From an uncultured Porphyromonadaceae bacterium (GTDB lineage: Bacteria; Bacteroidota; Bacteroidia; Bacteroidales; Muribaculaceae), in contig UREH01000123.1 in the NCBI GenBank assembly GCA_900546835.1, positions 1 through 6,988 on the forward strand: a DNA stretch of 6,988 nucleotides. Direction: 5' to 3'. Numbering within the stretch: the stretch's first letter is position 1; each line of letters starts with the position of its first letter. The notes beneath the pieces are model-generated. The model had not been told where the DNA came from, did not search any database, and saw nothing but the letters and a program-made list of their open reading frames with translations. Shown piece by piece: positions 5,401 through 6,988 of this stretch. A program made the translations under genes and the position numbers.

Positions 5401-6291
5401 TTATTTCCTGTTGGTCAAAGTTTTGCCGTCAGTCAGTGCGGCCTGCAGATTCGCGCGGCGGAAAGCATCGATATACGATCCAGGAGTGGCATTGAGAATT
5501 TCCACTCCGCGGTGGCGAGCGAACGCTTCTATAGAGTGGTAGGCTTTGAAAGCTATACACATGCTTTCAAGTACCTCATGCAGACGTCTTGAATCGTATG
5601 TCTTGGTTATGCGTTCTATCTCTTGAGGATTTTCTTTGTAGAAGTGCGGTTGGACGGATACCACCTTATTGTTGTCGTCGACGCTGAGTGTCTTTAGCCA
5701 TGAATGGTCGGCTCCGAGAACCACAATCCTGCTGTATCCGAGCCAAATTCCGATCATCAGCGATGGAATCAGCACGTTGCGTGGGCGTGGCATGCCCATA
5801 TGCCGTTGCATAAGCTGCTGTGAGAGCCATAAGAATCCTTCGGCAGCAAGCATGTTGAATCCGGCGATTCTTATATTGGGGTTGGAAATCATCCTGCGTA
5901 CCTTTCGGGCGCTTTGGGCCGGTACGAACAAAATGAGTTCCCAATCTACCGCAGAGAGCGACTCTATCAGCCGACTGACGTTCGCATCCTCCGTATTATT
6001 GAAAAAATGAGGGTCGGCTAGTACATAATATCGTGGGTGCAGCGACTTGAATTCGGGCGTAGTTGCTGCGAAGTTTACCGCAAGCGTATCGTGTGAGTGC
6101 AGTACCGCCATATCCTGGTCGAGATTATCCCGGAGCGACGGGCCGTTACCGAGGATGATAAGGGCATCACCTCTGCATGTCTGCAGACGTGGAAAATCTG
6201 TTCTCCGACCCATCAGAATCACACGTACAAGCGTTGCCGTAGATTTTGAAAGATTGTCGATAAGGCGGATGAAAGAGTCAAATGTGGCCAA
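5401..6291 (-). CDS. GNGPSL-motif Rossmann protein, DUF115 or GT42 (sialyltransferase-like) related
   Basis: The reading frame of 296 aa begins at a TTG codon (6291-6289). An in-frame TGA lies 6 codons upstream and the first in-frame ATG is at residue 27 (6213). I favour TTG because the promoter -7 element is only about 30 bases upstream and residues 4-27 look like a genuine amphipathic helix. Visible motifs: ALIILGNGPSL (43-53), a nucleotide-binding glycine loop; RYYVLADPHFF (87-97); GYSRIVVLGADHSW (185-198); PHFY (215-218). This pattern occurs in DUF115 (MptE-like) proteins of surface-glycan loci and in the CMP-binding region of Campylobacter-type GT42 sialyltransferases. A glycan-related transferase acting at the inner face of the membrane is plausible, but substrate and reaction are unknown. 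No membrane span or signal peptide is seen. yigZ follows by 6 bases. Confidence 0.85.
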   Translation of the reverse strand: MATFDSFIRLIDNLSKSTATLVRVILMGRRTDFPRLQTCRGDALIILGNGPSLRDNLDQDMAVLHSHDTLAVNFAATTPEFKSLHPRYYVLADPHFFNNTEDANVSRLIESLSAVDWELILFVPAQSARKVRRMISNPNIRIAGFNMLAAEGFLWLSQQLMQRHMGMPRPRNVLIPSLMIGIWLGYSRIVVLGADHSWLKTLSVDDNNKVVSVQPHFYKENPQEIERITKTYDSRRLHEVLESMCIAFKAYHSIEAFARHRGVEILNATPGSYIDAFRRANLQAALTDGKTLTNRK

Positions 6292-6321
6292 TTGCGGTGA
6301 AATTTTTCAGTTTATAGTGTG

Positions 6322-6353
6322 CAAAAATATGAAATTCTGCTTAATTTTGCCAA
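6322..6353 (-). promoter_or_regulatory. Promoter for the GNGPSL gene and yigZ
   Basis: On the minus strand TTG (6351-6353) is followed after 21 bases by TATTTTTG (6322-6329), a full match to the -7 TAnnTTTG consensus with a slightly long spacer. The leader to the TTG start at 6291 would be about 25 bases, which supports that start. Confidence 0.65.
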
Positions 6354-6361
6354 TATAAAGA

Positions 6362-6374
6362 CGCCATGATGGCG
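6362..6374. repeat. Short palindrome in the divergent intergenic region
   Basis: CGCCAT-G-ATGGCG has perfect 6-bp arms around one base. It lies upstream of the minus-strand promoter at 6322-6353 and 67 bases before the acyltransferase ATG, so it could be a shared operator. Chance is possible at this length. Confidence 0.3.
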
Positions 6375-6414
6375 GCTGAACGGGAATGTGCCGGTTGTAC
6401 TTCCTCTATGCCGT

Positions 6415-6439
6415 TAATTCAGTGTGAATTATTAATTCA
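6415..6439 (+). repeat. Three alternating TAATTCA/TGAATTA arms abutting the acyltransferase start
   Basis: TAATTCA (6415-6421), TGAATTA (6425-6431) and TAATTCA (6433-6439) alternate in orientation. The middle arm can pair with the first (spacer GTG) or the third (spacer T), giving two mutually exclusive palindromes. The last arm ends 2 bases before the ATG at 6442. It could be an operator with overlapping dimer sites or an RNA structure covering the translation start. I see no good TAnnTTTG promoter element on the + strand in 6330-6441. Confidence 0.45.
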
Positions 6440-6441
6440 AT

Positions 6442-6988
6442 ATGGATCAGGAAAAAGTGATGAAGATCGATCTCGACAAGGTGCTTCGTGCGCGTGTGCC
6501 CGGGGTGTATCGATTTTTACCACATAGCCTCGTAAAATGGCTGGAGCGTCTGATCTGCCAGAATGAGCTCAACGAGCTTCTGCAGGCGAATTGCGGCAAG
6601 ACAGGTGCGGAATTCTGCAAGGGAGTGCTTGACTCGCTCGACGTGACTGTTGAATGGGACGCCACCCGGAGTTTGCCGGATCCCGCTAACCGTCGTGTGA
6701 TTCTCGTCTCTAACCATCCGCTTGGTGGGCTTGACGGTCTGGCGCTTACATATCTTGTCCAGAAACATTATGGTGGCCAGGTATGGTTTGTTGTAAACGA
6801 TCTTTTAATGGCGGTCAAACCCCTGGAGAACGTTTTCCTGCCTATCAACAAGTTCGGTGGCCAATCGCGTGAGGCTATGGAGAGACTCGACGCTACTTTG
6901 GCCGGCGGAGATCCCATAATTATATTTCCGGCCGGTATATGTTCGCGCTACCGTAAGGTTGATTTCATCGGAGAGTCCCGCAAGATGG
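6442..6988 (+). CDS. PlsC-like (LPLAT superfamily) acyltransferase, 3' partial
   Basis: The frame opens at ATG 6442 and runs to the window edge (182 codons seen). It carries NHPLGGLDG (residues 91-99), the family's active-site block with His92 and Asp98; VNDLLMAVKPLENVFLPINKFG (118-139), the second acyltransferase block; and FPAGICSR (162-169), which replaces the usual FPEGTRS. This pattern is typical of Bacteroidetes acyltransferases often named glycerol acyltransferase or putative hemolysin, acting at the inner face of the cytoplasmic membrane on an acyl acceptor. In B. thetaiotaomicron, related O-acyltransferases make glycine lipids (GlsA) beside the N-acyltransferase GlsB. Whether this is glsA depends on the next gene, outside the window. 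An alternative start is ATG at 6460. It diverges from the GNGPSL-motif gene across 150 bases. Confidence 0.88.
   Translation, partial: MDQEKVMKIDLDKVLRARVPGVYRFLPHSLVKWLERLICQNELNELLQANCGKTGAEFCKGVLDSLDVTVEWDATRSLPDPANRRVILVSNHPLGGLDGLALTYLVQKHYGGQVWFVVNDLLMAVKPLENVFLPINKFGGQSREAMERLDATLAGGDPIIIFPAGICSRYRKVDFIGESRKM

Noticed and set aside
5245..5592. 115-codon + strand frame opposite yigZ and the GNGPSL gene
   Set aside because: It is antisense to two well-supported genes and has no recognisable domain.
1..6988. Mobile elements, CRISPR arrays, tRNA, rRNA or a defence system
   Set aside because: I looked for transposase or integrase motifs, terminal repeats, regularly spaced repeats and tRNA-like clover sequences and found none; gene content is ordinary chromosomal.

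Overview
This 6,988-base window looks like chromosomal housekeeping DNA from a member of the order Bacteroidales. Four things point there. The EF-G-like protein begins MKVYQSNEIKNISLLG, the typical start of the Bacteroides EF-G2 paralog. A short Bacteroidetes-type histone H1-like protein is present. Promoter candidates match the Bacteroidetes form (TTTG or TTG, about 18-21 bases, then TAnnTTTG). Shine-Dalgarno sequences are scarce. A gut family such as Muribaculaceae is a guess from moderate GC content and general resemblance. I see no IS element, phage, CRISPR, tRNA or rRNA, so I read this as a mostly ordinary region with some interesting regulatory sequence.

Layout: positions 1-1425 (+ strand) hold the 3' end of an unrecognised TPR/coiled-coil-like protein, then the ribosome-biogenesis GTPase EngB/YihA 45 bases later. 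Positions 1426-1610 are non-coding and contain nested inverted repeats. A hydrophilic 51-aa small ORF follows (1611-1766), then a strong hairpin (1803-1854) that probably terminates transcription from both sides. The minus strand is used from 1886 to 6291. In transcription order it carries a GNGPSL-motif protein (DUF115/GT42-like, probable TTG start at 6291), a YigZ/IMPACT-family protein 6 bases downstream, then EF-G2 (fusA2, 718 aa) behind its own promoter region, and finally the small histone H1-like gene with its own consensus promoter and a leader that may encode a 39-aa peptide. Diverging from the GNGPSL gene, a PlsC-like acyltransferase starts at 6442 (+) and runs off the end.

The most interesting locus is fusA2. 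In Bacteroides thetaiotaomicron the corresponding EF-G paralog supports translation without detectable GTPase activity, is needed for gut colonization, and is controlled by the carbon-starvation regulator BT4338/Cur. The copy here has non-canonical G motifs, including loss of the catalytic switch II histidine position. A perfect 16-bp palindrome (TATGTT-tcgc-AACATA, 4700-4715) lies just upstream of a plausible promoter and is a good candidate for a CRP-family (Cur-like) site. The other leads are the 51-aa ORF, the near-leaderless 39-aa ORF before the histone gene, and a triple overlapping inverted repeat against the acyltransferase start codon.
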